The position numbers and the translations under genes were made by a program. From contig NC_135715.1 in NCBI RefSeq assembly GCF_964656455.1, forward strand, positions 148,483,935-148,547,934: a stretch of DNA of 64,000 nt, written 5' to 3'. Numbering within the stretch: position 1 is the first letter of the stretch; each line of letters begins with the position of its first letter. This DNA comes from Halichoerus grypus (lineage: Eukaryota; Chordata; Mammalia; Carnivora; Phocidae). The notes under the pieces were generated by a model. The model ran no database searches. It saw only the letters and a program-made list of their open reading frames with translations, and was not told where the DNA came from. Below, piece by piece: positions 22,949 to 35,190 of the stretch.

Positions 22949-24879
22949 GCATACATTTATCTGGGATATATAAGTATTTGCAAAATTGCTTTTTTGTGTG
23001 TTCAAGGTCATTGTTAAGTATTATCATTTCTAAATCATTATTCTAAATTAACTTTATCATTAACATTTGAGAAAAATATTGGCAAGACATACATTTTTCA
23101 CTGTATGATAAATGCCATACTATTAAGACTAAACAAATATATTAATATTAAACAAATATAAAAATTTGTTTTAACAAGAACAAAGGAAATGTGACCAATG
23201 AAGACATAAAAAATGGAAGTCTGAAGAAATATGTGGTAGCATATTATTTTCTACATGTTAGTTGATAGACCTTTGATACCTGCCTATTGAATCATTCAGT
23301 GATGTCCTTATAATTTCCAAATGCAAAAATGTGTTAGTTTTTTGAAATGTGAAAATGAATCACACATTCTGAAAAATAAAGTGGATGAACAGGTCAGCCA
23401 GTAAACTAGCCTACAGACCCACCATCATCTTGGTTTGAATATAAGGCAGAGTGTAGAGCTCTGACAAATACATATTCATTATGCAGATAAATATACAAAA
23501 GTGATGAGTATTCCCTGAGTATGCCAAAGCGCAGATCTATCATGAAACTTAGACAATTTTAGAGCAAGCCTAGGTCATCTCTTCAAACCCCATCATTATG
23601 CTAATGAAGAAACTAAAGTCCAAAGAGAGTTCAATTTTTAGTCTCTTCAGAAGGATCATGGAGGTACTTTCAAGGAACAGATAATGCTCCCAAACTCTTC
23701 CATGTATCCTCACATTAAACCATAGATTCCTTTTTAATGTTTGCTTGTATATGCTGGGGATTCTCTATAAAACCAGCTTTGGGGTCATCGTAGCGAGTGC
23801 CTTCTGGCTTTAAAAGCAGGATGTGGGATAATTGCAAAAGAAATAAGTTGGAAACCATAATAATGAACACTGTGTGAGACAAGAAAAGGCATTTCAAAGA
23901 GATTGGACAGGGGTTATTTGAATTGCCTGACTACTAGATATACAGTGTGCAAAAGAGGTTGAGAGAGAGTCTGAAAGCAAAGCTTAAAGACAGACATGTT
24001 TGTAAGTGGTAAATTGCAAATGAAGATGTATGAGGACTTTTAGTATTACCATCTAGAATCTCTTTGATCAGTGTGATTCTGGAGAAAGAACATGTATTAG
24101 CAAATGATAGGAAAACTTGTCATGATGCATGATTTTACATCAAAGGCTGAATAGGACAAAAGTCTTATGAATCTTGTTATACATTTATAATCAAATGACT
24201 CCGAATGCTGATTTAATATAAGTGAAGGTAAATCGGACCAAAAAATATTATCAATATGCTAAGTGTCATGGGAAATCAGTGTGGAGGAGTGAAACAAAGA
24301 ATTTTATCATGGTGTCTGGGGGAAAAGAATATTTTTCATCATTTACTCAGATGGAAAAATGAGCATGAATTACTACAGTACTAGATGGACCCTGGTCTCA
24401 ACTAATTATGTATTTTTAAGTGGGTCACTATTTCCATAGGGATTTTCTTTTTAAAGCTGAGAAGAAATATGATGAAATCTAGGCTTTCATCTTCCAAACG
24501 CTTGTAGAGACATTCCAGGAAATACTAGTCTTCCTACTTACACGAGGGCTGCGCTGCCCCCTTCTGGAGTAAAGGAAATTCCTCTAAGAAACTCAGTTCT
24601 CCCTCTTCATATACACAATGTTATCATGCTATTCAGTAAAATATATACAATATGATCTGTTTATATTGGAAGTATTAAATGATAAAAAACAAACCACGTC
24701 AGGAATCAAATTAAAAGACTAGATCCCATGACCTATTAACTGGCCATCAGAGTATATGGTCAATACTGTATTCCCATTACCAAGAGTAATACCTACAATG
24801 GAGTGGAACTCAAAACAAATCACCTTTCAAAAAAATCATATCTATTTTAGAATTTTTTGTGGCTTCACATCATGATATT
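22949..24879. other. Unassigned DNA, no gene seen
   Basis: Mostly AT-rich. A short stretch near 23585-23630 ('tgaagaaactaaagtccaaa') resembles a MIR/L2-type core but is too brief to call. No convincing frame. Confidence 0.5.
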
Positions 24880-25607
24880 ATTCCAACTCCTTGGTATGGC
24901 ATTAAAATTTCCCCATAATTTGATCCTAACCTGTCTTTCAAGCCATAACATCTGGTTATGCACATCATCCAGGCTTTGCTTCAGTTTGGCTGCTAATATG
25001 TTTCCAACCACATGCTTTCTGTTCTTATATCTTCTCACAAATGGTTCTTGTTCCCTAGAATACATTCTTTCTCTCCTCTATATCCACTAGTCAAAATCCT
25101 TCTCATCTTTTAAAATCAAAACCACATTCATTCTTCTGTGAAGTCTTTATCAGTATTCCATATCAAAACTTGTCTGTTCCTTTATACTATTTTAATTTAT
25201 TTTACATTACAGCAATTTACATTACTACCCTTACATTATATTTACATTATCTGCCCCTCAGGTTCTTCTTGTTCATCTTTGACAGAGATCCCTTATTTTT
25301 TTTTAAATTTTATTATGTTATGTTAGTCACCATACATTACATCATTAGTTTTTGATGTAGTGTTCCATGATTCATTGTTTGCATATAACATCCAGTGCTC
25401 CATGCAATACATGCCCTCTTTAATACCCATCACCGGGCTAACGCATCCCCCCACCCCTCTCCTCTCTAAAACCCTGTTTGTTTCTCAGAGTCCATAGTCT
25501 CTCATGGTTTGTCTGACAGAGATCCCTTCTTATTTATCTTTGTATCTATATCCCCCACAAAATGACTTAACCCAAAATGTGTCATGCAATAGAATAAATA
25601 TTGAGTA
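24880..25607 (+). mobile_element. L2 LINE 3' end, sense, split by a young L1
   Basis: The order follows the L2 3' end: 'tttgatcctaacctgtcttt', 'ctagaatacattctttctct', 'tctgtgaagtctttatcagt', then 'tcttatttatctttgtatct' and a terminal 'gaataaatattgag'. The right part resumes exactly after the L1 insertion at 25295-25513. The 77-codon frame at 24857-25090 is a by-product. Confidence 0.75.
25295..25513 (-). mobile_element. Young carnivore L1 3' end, antisense, strongly 5'-truncated
   Basis: A 219-bp piece of L1 3' UTR in antisense starts at a T-run and contains 'catataacatccagtgctcc' and 'cccatcaccgggctaacgca'. A perfect 15-base target duplication, TGACAGAGATCCCTT, lies at 25280-25294 and 25514-25528. 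Low divergence and intact duplication suggest a recent insertion. Confidence 0.95.
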
Positions 25608-25842
25608 TATTATTTCACAAAATCATGACAGTATTTTATATTCAAATTGGGTTAGCTGAGTTGAAATTATTTAGCAATGCAGATGGATTACAATATAAGG
25701 TTGAATAAGGTTTATAACACAGGGGAAAGCATTAACAATTTTCACTAATTACAGTTCAGACAGCTAAATGGTAGCTATTAATCATAAAATCAGTCTATAA
25801 AAATGTTAAATTCTGAAGCATGTTCTCTGATGTGTGTGTGTG

Positions 25843-26326
25843 TATGGTAGATTGAATAATGACTCCCCAAATGTTCATGCCAGAATCTTTGGAACCTGTA
25901 AATATATTACCTTACATGTAAAAAAGATTTTGTATGTGTGATTAAGTTAAGAATTTTAAGAAGGGGAGAGATTGTCCTGGATTACCCAAATGGGTCCCAT
26001 GTAATTTTTAGGGCTCTTGTATAAGGGAGGCAAGATGGTCAGTTGGAAAAAAAGGAGATGTGATGATGGAAGCTGAGGTTGGAAGCATTCTAAAGATGGA
26101 GAAAGGGGCTGTGATCCAAGGAATACAGGCTGGCCTCTAAAAGCTGGAAATAGGCAAGGAAATGAATTCTCCACTGGAGCGTTAGGAGGTAACACGGCCC
26201 TTCAAGGACACTAATTTTTTTTAGCTAGATAAGACCTGCTTTGACTTTTGAATTCCAGAATTATAATAAATTCACATTGTTTTAAGCCACAAAATTTGTG
26301 ATGATATGCACTAGGAAACTAATACA
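25843..26326 (+). mobile_element. MLT1-type (ERVL-MaLR) solo LTR, nearly complete
   Basis: The segment follows the MLT1 LTR throughout: 'gattgaataatgactcccca' start, 'gatgtgatgatggaagctga' middle, 'ataataaattcacattgttt' (AATAAA signal near 26263), 'ttaagccacaaaatttgtga' and the terminal 'aggaaactaataca'. Length of about 480 bp is typical. No flanking internal sequence is seen, so it is probably a solo LTR. Confidence 0.85.
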
Positions 26327-27116
26327 GGGTGTTTCTCAAGTGTTATGATGTAGCTTTTATGCATATCAGGCCTATTCATGTAACTACAGTTGGATAAGCA
26401 TGTAAATTGTGACACATATCTTAGGTCTTTCAGATTGACTGTTACCATTGAGTTATTATAAATGTTAGGTCATTAAAAATAATGAAACTTGGTATGGAGT
26501 ATTTGGCCTCTGGAGTTGTGATACTGACTTTTCAGGTAAAATGATGATTTTTAAAAAGCTTATAGAACAATTAAGTTGTATCTCTATATTTATCCATGAC
26601 AAATAATTCATTTTCACTTATTATTAGGCAAATTATTAGAAATTTGCCTATTAATACATAAAAGTATAGCCCTTACCTTGAATTTAAATTATTTATTAAT
26701 GCATTTTCAATCAGATTACAACTTTTCCTACAGATCTCAGGTATCAAATAGCCAACTGGAATATTCACCTACTGTTGAACAAAGAAATAACTCAAATGAT
26801 ATTTTTGCAAGCTTACAGTTTGATTAGAGTACAGAATACATCTTAATGGACCACCATATTTTATAGTTATCTCTATATTTTTACTACTTACACTTTAGTT
26901 TGTATGTGTGATATTTCATATGGTATTAGAAATTTGTAAATACACTATTTTCTCTAAATCTGTACTTTAAAATTTGAAAAGCATTTTATGTTTTTATTGC
27001 TATGGGAGCAAAAGCTTTAACAAGTACAATATCTTTAAATATATAATGTGAGTAAAGCAAAAATGACATTTTATGTATAGACTTTGGCTTTAAAAGCATT
27101 TTGGGGGACTTCCCTT
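26327..27116. other. Unassigned AT-rich DNA
   Basis: No repeat or coding signal was recognised; composition is even and not low-complexity. Confidence 0.5.
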
Positions 27117-27133
27117 TAGATATTATAGAAACA

Positions 27134-27297
27134 GGGGTGCCTGGGTGGCTCAGTCGGTTAAGCGTTTAACTCTTGATTTTGGCTCAGGTCATGATCTCAG
27201 AGTCGTGGGATCGAACCCTGCACTGGGCTCCGCGCCGTGCAGGGAGCCTGCTTCCGATTCTCTCTCACTCTCCCTCTGCCTCTCTAAAAAACAAAAA
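27134..27297 (+). mobile_element. CAN-SINE, sense, shortened body
   Basis: Head 'ggggtgcctgggtggctcag', B-box region 'cgtgggatcgaaccctg', short CT-rich body and A-rich tail. The target duplication TAGATATTATAGAAACA / TAGATATTTTAGAAACA (27117 and 27298) has one difference. Confidence 0.95.
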
Positions 27298-27314
27298 TAG
27301 ATATTTTAGAAACA

Positions 27315-27932
27315 TAACCTGGAACACTAAGTCATATGTGATATACCACTGAAAATAGTGTATATATTTAGCATAAATAAACTCCTCTTCACATCAGAGA
27401 TAGAGAATGAACCACTTCTAGCTACTGCCAAGGTACCTTTCTGGTAAAAGAGACTGTCTTCTTTCAAAGCGATGAGGTGACCTCTCTAGGGAGGAGTGAG
27501 GACTACTATTCAGAAGATCTTAAGAAGAATGAAAGTAAGACCGTATCCGTTCATAGATGATGAGTGGATCCAAGGATGACAGCATCGAGGTTGCAGCCTT
27601 CATAGAAATAGCCCTTGTTAAAGTGTTTAATTTCTTTGAAATAAATTCAATACACTAGTTATATTTGCTACTTCCAAGATTATATGTTTATGTATCTGAC
27701 TTTTTCACCAATAATTTTTTATCATTCTAATTTACCTACTCAAAATACTTCTAAGAAATATTTTTTTCACTTCGCTGAAACTTCTAGTCAGTTAATTTTA
27801 CCACCTTTTTGCTAATCAGCATATCCATTCTGTAATTACTTCTCTTCCTTTTCATCTTAGGTTCCATCATTTCTGTTCTTTATTTGTTTGCCCATTTCTC
27901 TCCTTACTTGCCTGAAAAAAAAATCCTGTGGG

Positions 27933-27970
<38 letters not shown>

Positions 27971-28469
27971 TATATATATCCCCTTTGCTATTTCTGCACA
28001 CATAAAGCTGAGCATTGATTAAGAAAATTATACAACCAGGAAGACTAGCATTTTTGTGTAATTATAATCCTGAAACTCAGTGATATTCTACAGTCTTTTT
28101 ATCTTTCTTGCACGTGTTATTTGGAAAATTAAAATAATCATGAGGGAAATCCCTAAACTTTTCTATGGCTCATTCTAAAAATAAAGCTATATCTGCACCC
28201 ACCTACTCCTTCTTTCTTCATGTGTTCATGGAGAAAGTATGCCTCCTCGTCCCAAAGCCCAATACTTCTACATTTACTTGTAATTTTTTCCTCTTATGTT
28301 TTCAGGGGTTTTGTTCCTTTGCAATTGTTTCTTCTCTAATATTGCATTATCAGTTCTCCCTATCTTCTACTTCATCATGCATTAAAAAAAAAATCCCCTA
28401 ATTCACCTATTTTAAACAAACAAAATTGGATCCTGTGTAGGGAAACAAATATAAATCAACAAATAAAAC
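27315..28469. other. Unassigned DNA, no gene seen
   Basis: It contains the compound microsatellite at 27933 and pyrimidine-rich stretches at 28160-28390. The 78-codon frame at 28165-28401 is not recognisable as a protein. Confidence 0.5.
27933..27979 (+). repeat. Compound (TA)n(CA)n(TA)n microsatellite
   Basis: About eleven TA units, nine CA units, then five more TA units. The flanking TA blocks make the tract nearly palindromic. Confidence 0.95.
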
Positions 28470-28645
28470 CTTCTTATTGGCTCTCACTGTTCTTTGACTA
28501 CAATCCCAATACTTTATCTTGACCTACAGGCACTAAATGTTCTTGGACCCTGCTTATATCTCTAATCTTGACTAATGTTCTTTTGTTCCTTGCTCAGTAC
28601 ATATTCGCCACACAGCTTTTATGTTCTTCAAACACTGAAATATTT
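28470..28645 (+). mobile_element. L2 fragment, sense
   Basis: 'cttgacctacaggcactaaa', 'cttggaccctgcttatatct' and 'ttccttgctcagtacatatt' follow the L2 order. It is diverged, and the ends are uncertain. Confidence 0.55.
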
Positions 28646-31309
28646 CCACTAATGAACATTCCTGAGAGTTCTACTTGCTATGGGCATCTTGGCCGTTCTG
28701 AAGTAAACTGGACAGCCAAGCATTCCTGCTTTAGAGTGTTCCCTCTTCCCCTTCTTTATTACTTGCTAAGGTGGGATTCCTCTGGGGCAGGAGTTGCTAG
28801 CAGTAGCTCTCTCACTCCAGATTTTGCCCTTGGACTATAGTTTGGGAGGGTGTTCCTTACATGATGCCTCAAAACTAACTTAGGTCTACTGAAAAAAAAA
28901 AAACAAAAACAACCAGGAACATCAGATTATTTATCAATGTCATAATCCATGAGGCACTGGGTCTTTAGTAATGTCAATCAGACATTTGGTTACAGAAGCT
29001 AGGATTATTTATAATCTAATTTCCAATCTAATTAGTCATAAACAGAATATAGGGTTTGGAGAGGGTAGCTAGAACTGTCCTCTGGTAAAAGAGGTACAGA
29101 AAGAAAGGGATATAAACCAAGTTAAGGTAAAAGAAGAGAAGTCCTGAGCTTCCAGGGCATAGAGTGATAGCCAGGGAATGCAGAATTAGTAGGCTCAAGA
29201 CGTCAATCTGCACCATTTCTTCACCCAGGCTGCTTCTCTGTTGTCTTGTGAGCATAATGACTACCAAGAGGGATGAGCTTATCGCTCCCAGATTCAGATG
29301 GATTTTAGCATCAATGCAACCAAAAGACAAAGTGGGCTGTGGATGAGGAAAAGACATTTAGTGGGTTTCACAATAGGACATCAGATGGCTCTCCAAAGTG
29401 ACCTCTTTCTCTTTTGGAGTCAGTTCCCTGTATGAGTGCACAATTTAGGAAGTATCAAGCAATCAAAGGCAAATGACCAAGTACACACAGAAGAGTGCTG
29501 GAAGAGTAATGTTTGCTAGGAGAAAATCACCAAGAAAAAATAACACTGAGTATTTTCATTGCATTTTAGGAGAGCACATAGAGAACTAACAGGACTGGAC
29601 ATCAGACTTTGGGAAAGGAAGTCAGATCCTTGAACTATGGGCTACATAGTTCCAGCCACTGCCTTGTTGGGATCAGTTACTGGTATCCAGCAGCAGTAAG
29701 GCATGGCAAACACTTGGTGCCAGCCCTACTGTACCTGTCAGCTTTAATGAATAGAGGAACACCAGTCTCTATCCCCTCATGTGATCATGAGGCTGGTACA
29801 AAAGCCTTAGCTATAACCAGTTTCTATGGAGATTTTCAGGAGGCCAGTATATTTTAGGGAGAGTCCAGCCTACAGGAATTTATTCCTGGACAAGTTAACC
29901 TTTACCTTACCGGAGATTATCGTGTCTCAAACATATAAAACCTTAAAGGAACATATAAAACCTATAGGTCTAGAAGGATGATAACCAGATATCTGCAGAT
30001 AGAAATACTGTGAATGAGTAAAAATATATTATGAGAACATGGACCTCATAGGAAATGGAAGAGAGGTGAGGCAGTGAGTTTGCAGTGACTGACAAGGCAA
30101 CACCATGTTAATAGAAATGGCCCACCAAAAGCTCTATAGGCAGAGTTGACAGTATCAACCTATTATGAGAAATGGCCAGTGAAAATGGAAATCATAGCAG
30201 CAATATCTAAGCATATTTTTGAGATGTTAAAATACAGACAGCAGAGTAATTGCTGACCTAGATTACCTACAAGTCAATTATAAAGGAAATTCATTTATGA
30301 GGCAAGAGTTATAGCAAAACCTCAAAGAACTAATCAGTACTTTAAACTTGCATGATCAAATGTGTGTTCACCAAAATAAAGAACATCCAGTTAGCCTTCT
30401 GGACATCTCAGACAGACTTCCTTACCAAGAGGTTGAGGTAGCTTCATGGTTTCAAATAACTAGGACACGGAGGGCATGACATCATGCTGCCCTAGACATG
30501 ATTCTAATATTGAAATATGTAATCTCCAACTAAAAAATGCTTAACAGATGAGGGATTATTGTTTTTATTATTATTATCATCACATGTAACTTGAACTTTG
30601 GAGATGGTTAGTTGCAGTTAATTTAGTGGTTCAGTGAGTTCCAGAAAAGTTCCAGTTTTTTCATCTTTCTACTTTGCTATTCTCAGTATGTTGGTTTTAA
30701 TCTTTAAGCTTGTACTCTCCTGTAAAATAAATGTCTGTAAGGTTTCCAGGCATCTTAGTGTCACACATTAAATGCCCAAAAGTCAGAAAGGGAAAAGAAA
30801 ACACATTCCCTCACTGTGAACCTTTCTTAAATTAAGGAAATGCTTTAGGATCTACCAGTACACATTGTCGCAGTTTTTATCAATCAGAATTAAGTCACAC
30901 ACTTGTCCTTAAAGCAAACACTAAAAAGAAGGAAATTATGGGACTTTAAATTTTGCTATGCAGGTGTCTTTCCTGGCTGTCAAATACTTTAATACAATAG
31001 AGATTCTTTTTAAAAAGAAGTGCAGAGGAGTGAAACAAAGGGGAGATAGAAGGGCTAGATCAGGTATCCCATGTTTCTCTAGACTGTTTCCATGGTAAAT
31101 CAGTAGCACTTCCTGCATTTTTTAAGGCATTGATTTTGTTTTATTGTAATATTTGGCTTTGTAATCTGATTATTTAATTTTTGTCCCTTTACTAAACAGT
31201 AACCATCTTGACAGTGAAGTTGTCTTATCTACTTGAAATGACTACAGTATCGAACATAATGCTATGCAGAGGGTGGTTCCTTGATAAGCTTATATTTAGT
31301 ATTTCTTTT
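28646..31309. other. Large unassigned block, no gene seen
   Basis: Over 2.6 kb with no SINE, L1 or microsatellite that I recognise. The section 29000-30450 has a more even base composition than its surroundings and short frames on both strands (for example minus 29028-29357, plus 29609-29857). It may be an old LTR-retrotransposon interior, but no diagnostic motif was found. Confidence 0.4.
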
Positions 31310-31734
31310 ATTATAATTTTTAATTTTTATTTAAATTCAATTAATTAACATATAGTGTATTATTAGTTTCAGAGGTAGAGTTCAGTGATTCATCAGTTGC
31401 ATATAACACCCAGTGTTCATTACTTCAAGTGCCCTCCTTAATGCCCATCACCCAGTTACCCCATTCCCCCACTCCCCTCCCCTCCAGCAACCCTCAGTTC
31501 GTTTCCTATGGTTAAGAGTCTCTTATAGTTTGTCTCCCTCTCTGATTTTGTCTTACATTATTTTTCCCTCCCTTCCTCTATGATCTTCTGTTGTTTCTTA
31601 AATTCTACATATGAGTGAAATTATATAATTGTCTTTCTTTGATTGACTTATTTTGCTTAGCGTAGTACCCTCTAGTTCCATCCATGTTGTTGCAAATGAT
31701 AAGATTTCATTTTTTGATTGCTGAGTAATATTCC

Positions 31735-31778
<44 letters not shown>

Positions 31779-32270
31779 GTGTGTGTATACACACACCACA
31801 TCTTCTTTATCCATTCATCTGTCGATGGACATCTGGGCTCCTTCCATAGTTTGGGTATTGTGGTCATTGCCGCTATAAACATTGGGGTGCAGGTGCCCCT
31901 TTGGATCTTTGAGTAAATATCTGGTAGTGCAATTGCTGGATAGCTCTATTTTTAACTTCTTGAGGAACCTCCATATTGTTTTCCAGAGTGGCTGCACCAG
32001 TTTGCATTCCCACCAACAGTGTAGGAGGGTTCCCTTTTTTCTGCATCCTCGCCAACATCTGTCGTTTCCTGACCTGTTAATTTTAGCCATTCTGCCTGGT
32101 GTGAGGTGGTGTCTCATTGTGGTTTTGATTTGTATCTCCTTGATGCAGAGTAATGTTGAGCATTTTTTCATGTGTCTCTTGGCCATTTGTATGTCTTCTT
32201 TGGAGAAATGTCTGTTCTTATCTTCTGCCCATTTCTTGACTGGATTATTTGTTTTTTGGGTGTTATAGTA
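31310..32270 (-). mobile_element. Carnivore L1 3' end, antisense
   Basis: Antisense L1 starts with the 3' UTR ('catataacacccagtgttca') and passes to the C-terminal part of ORF2. A minus-strand frame at 31815-32186 still reads the conserved C-terminal block with [14 protein letters not shown] second frame at 31598-31882 is shifted relative to it. The copy ends near 32270, so about 5 kb of the 5' part is missing. It contains a (GT)n tract at the recurring site. Confidence 0.94.
31738..31776 (+). repeat. (GT)n microsatellite inside antisense L1
   Basis: About 19 GT units, then 'tgtgtgtgtatacacacacc', which is self-complementary. Same L1 position as 4564, 33952 and 54049. Confidence 0.97.
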
Positions 32271-32551
32271 TCTTTTAAACTGATATACAGGTGTGCCTCA
32301 TTTTGTACAAAATAAAGTTCTTCGAAGTTGTGAGCAAATTAATGCTTATAAATCAAATCTTTATTTCTCCCATGTGTTTTATTGTAATTAATAAAGCCTG
32401 TTCCACATTAATACTCTGTTGGCAATGTCTAATATTTTAAATGTGATCTGTTTTCTTCAGATATCTCTGTCCAGTAATTAATGATCTGAAAATACTTGGA
32501 TATATGAGGAAAGTTTAGGAATTAATGGAATTTTGAATTTTTTAATAAAAT
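32271..32551. other. Unassigned DNA with a possible Tigger terminus
   Basis: 'tacaggtgtgcctcatttt' at 32285-32304 resembles a Tigger1-family terminal repeat, but the match fades within 25 bases and no partner terminus was found. Confidence 0.35.
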
Positions 32552-32563
32552 AAAAATCGTTTG

Positions 32564-32755
32564 GGGGCACCTGGGTGGCTCAGATGGTTAAGCGTCTGCC
32601 TTCGGCTCAGGTCATGATCCCAGGGTCCTGGGATCGAGCCCTGCATCGGGCTCCCTGCTTGGCGGGGAACCTGCTTCTCCCTCTCCCTCAACTGTTCCCC
32701 CCTGCTTGTGCTCTCTCACTCTCTCTGTCAAATAAATAAATAAAATCTTAAAAAA
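32564..32755 (+). mobile_element. CAN-SINE, sense
   Basis: Full-length: 'ggggcacctgggtggctcag' to 'aaataaataaataaaatctt' and a poly-A. The target duplication AAAAATCGTTTG is perfect (32552 and about 32756). It faces another SINE 100 bases away in opposite orientation. Confidence 0.96.
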
Positions 32756-32853
32756 AAAAAATCGTTTGTATCATGAAGAATTGTACTGAAAGCAGAGCTT
32801 ATTTAAATAAAAAAGAGGTTTCAATTTTGTCTTTATTTAAGTCAACACACTTA

Positions 32854-33060
32854 CTTTTTAAATTTTTTTTTTAAAGATTTTATTTATTTATTTGACAGAG
32901 AGACACAGCGAGAGAGGGAACACAAGGAGGGGGAGTGGGAGAGGGAGAAGCAGGCTTTCTACGGAGCAGGGAGCCCAATGCGGGGCTCAATCCCAGGACC
33001 CTGGGATCATGACCTGAGCCAAAGGCAGATGCTTAACGAATGAGCCACCCAGGTGCCCCC
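32854..33060 (-). mobile_element. CAN-SINE, antisense, arctoid type
   Basis: T-run, 'gacagagagacacagcgaga', a purine-rich body and 'gagccacccaggtgccccc'. A perfect duplication, AAGTCAACACACTTA, lies at 32839 and 33061. Confidence 0.97.
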
Positions 33061-33164
33061 AAGTCAACACACTTATATTAGAATATCAGAATTATGTTTC
33101 CACATACTTATAAAATTTTATTTTAATGTAAGGACTTATAAAGGGAGACTTCACACCAAGGAGA

Positions 33165-33545
33165 TAGAAGTGCTATTACAGAACCATTGACTATATTCCC
33201 CCACACTGTACCTTTCATCCCTGTGACTTATTCACTGCATAACTGGAAGCCCGTACCTCCCACTCCACCTTCACCCACTTTGCCCATCCCACCCCCTGCC
33301 CCCTGGCAACCACCAATTTGTTCTCTGTATTTATGGGTCTGTTTCTGCTTTTTTGTTTGTTTGTTTTTTAGATTCCACTTGAAATCATATGGTATTTGCT
33401 TTTCACTGTCTGATGTATTTCACTTAGCATTATACTCCATATGTCTATCCCTGTTGTCACAAATGGCAAGATCTCATTCTTTTTATTGCTGAGTAATATT
33501 CCATTGTATATGTATATATACCACATCTTTATCCATTCATCAGTT
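33165..33545 (-). mobile_element. Older L1 3' UTR and ORF2 end, antisense
   Basis: 'ctggcaaccaccaatttgtt', 'tcatatggtatttgctttt' and 'gctgagtaatattccattgt' identify antisense L1. At the site where neighbours carry long (GT)n, this copy has only 'tatatgtatatatacc' near 33515. It stops just upstream of that point. Confidence 0.88.
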
Positions 33546-33585
33546 TTTTCCCATCTGCAAATTTTATTTAATTTATATGACAGAC

Positions 33586-33950
33586 TTTTTTTTAACCACT
33601 TTTAAAATTCAAATATAATTAACAGTGTTATATTAGTTACAAGTGTACAATATAACAATTCAACAATTCTATACATTACTCAGTATTCACCACAATAAGT
33701 GTATAAGTGTACCCTTAATCCCCTTCATCTATTTAACCCATTCTCCCACCCACCTCCCCTTTTGTTCTTGATATTTAAGAATTTTTTTTGTTTTTCTCTT
33801 TTTTCTTTGTTTCTTAAATTCTGCACATGAGTGAAATCATATGGTATTTGTCTTTCTCTGACTTATTTTACTTAGCATGATATCCTCTAGATCCGCCCAT
33901 GTTGTTGCAAGTGGCAGGATTTAATTCTTTTTTATGGCTGAATAGTATTC

Positions 33951-33994
<44 letters not shown>

Positions 33995-35190
33995 CACATC
34001 TTCTTTAACTGTGTATCTTCTGATGGACAATTCAGTTGCTTCCATTGTTTGGCTATTGTAAATAATGCTGCGAAAACAAAGGTGCATATACCTTTTCAAA
34101 TTAGTATTTTTGTTTTCATTAGGTAAATACCCAGTAGTGGAATTACTGGATCATGTGTTATTTCCATTTTTAATATTTTAAGGAATCTCCATACTATTTT
34201 CAATAGTGGATGCACCAACTTACGTTCCCACTAATAGTACATGAGGGTTCCTTTTCTCCACATCCTCACCAATACTTGTTATTTCTCATCTTGTTGATAT
34301 TAGCCATTCTGATAGGTGTAAGGTGATATCTCATTGTGGTCTTGATTTGCATTTCCCTGATGATTATTGATATTGAGCATTTTTTCATGTGTCTATTGTT
34401 CATCAGTATGTCTTCTTTAGAAAAATGTCTATTCAGGTCATCTGCCCATTTTTAAATCAGATTAATTTTTTGGTGTTGAGTTCTATAAGTTTTTTATTTT
34501 GGATATTAATCCTTTATCAAATATATCACCTGCAAATATCTTCTCCCATTAGTAGGTTGCCTTGTCATTTTGTTGATGGTTTCTTTCATTGTGCAAAAGC
34601 TTTTTTTTCTGGTGTAGTTCCAATAGTTTATTTTTGCTTTCCCTTTTCTTGCCTCAGGAGACATACCTAGAAAAGTGTTGCTAAGACTGAAGTCAAAGAG
34701 TTTGCTGTCTATGTTTTCTTCTAGGATTTTTGTGGTTTCAGGTGTCACATTTAGGTCCATAATCCATTTTGTGTTTTTTGTTTTGTTTTGTTTGTTTTTT
34801 GTCTATGGTGTAAGAAAGTGATCCAGTTTCATTCTTTTGTATGTAGCTGTCCAGTTTTCACAGCATCATTTGTTGAAGAGACAGTCTTTTCCTTATTATA
34901 TATTCTTGCCCTCTTTGTCATAAATTAATTGACTTTGTAAGCATGCGTTTATTTCTGGGCTCTGTATTCTATTCTCTTGATCTATGTGTCTGTCTTTGTG
35001 CTAGTATCATACTATTTTGATCATTATAGCTTTGTAATATATGTTGAAATCTAGGATTGTGATACCTCCAGCTTTGTTCTTCTTTCTGAAGATAGTTTTT
35101 GCTATTCAGGGTCTTTTGTGATTCCATACAGATTTCAGGATTATTTGTTTTAGTTCTGTGAAAAGTAGTACTATTGGTATTTTGATAGTG
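33586..35190 (-). mobile_element. L1 3' half, antisense (main part of an inverted insertion)
   Basis: Antisense L1 runs from a T-run and the 3' UTR ('gtgtacaatataacaattca') through ORF2 ('ttgcatttccctgatgatta', 'gtatcatactattttgatca') to 'actattggtattttgatag'. Several frames remain on both strands, but stops interrupt ORF2. Together with 35191-35600 it forms one 2-kb insertion with a 5' inversion. Confidence 0.93.
33952..33992 (+). repeat. (GT)n microsatellite inside antisense L1
   Basis: About 20 GT units directly before 'accacatcttctttaact', at the recurring L1 position. Confidence 0.97.

Noticed and set aside
31815..32186. Minus frame of 123 codons as a candidate gene
   Set aside because: It is the C-terminal part of L1 ORF2 in a 5'-truncated copy.
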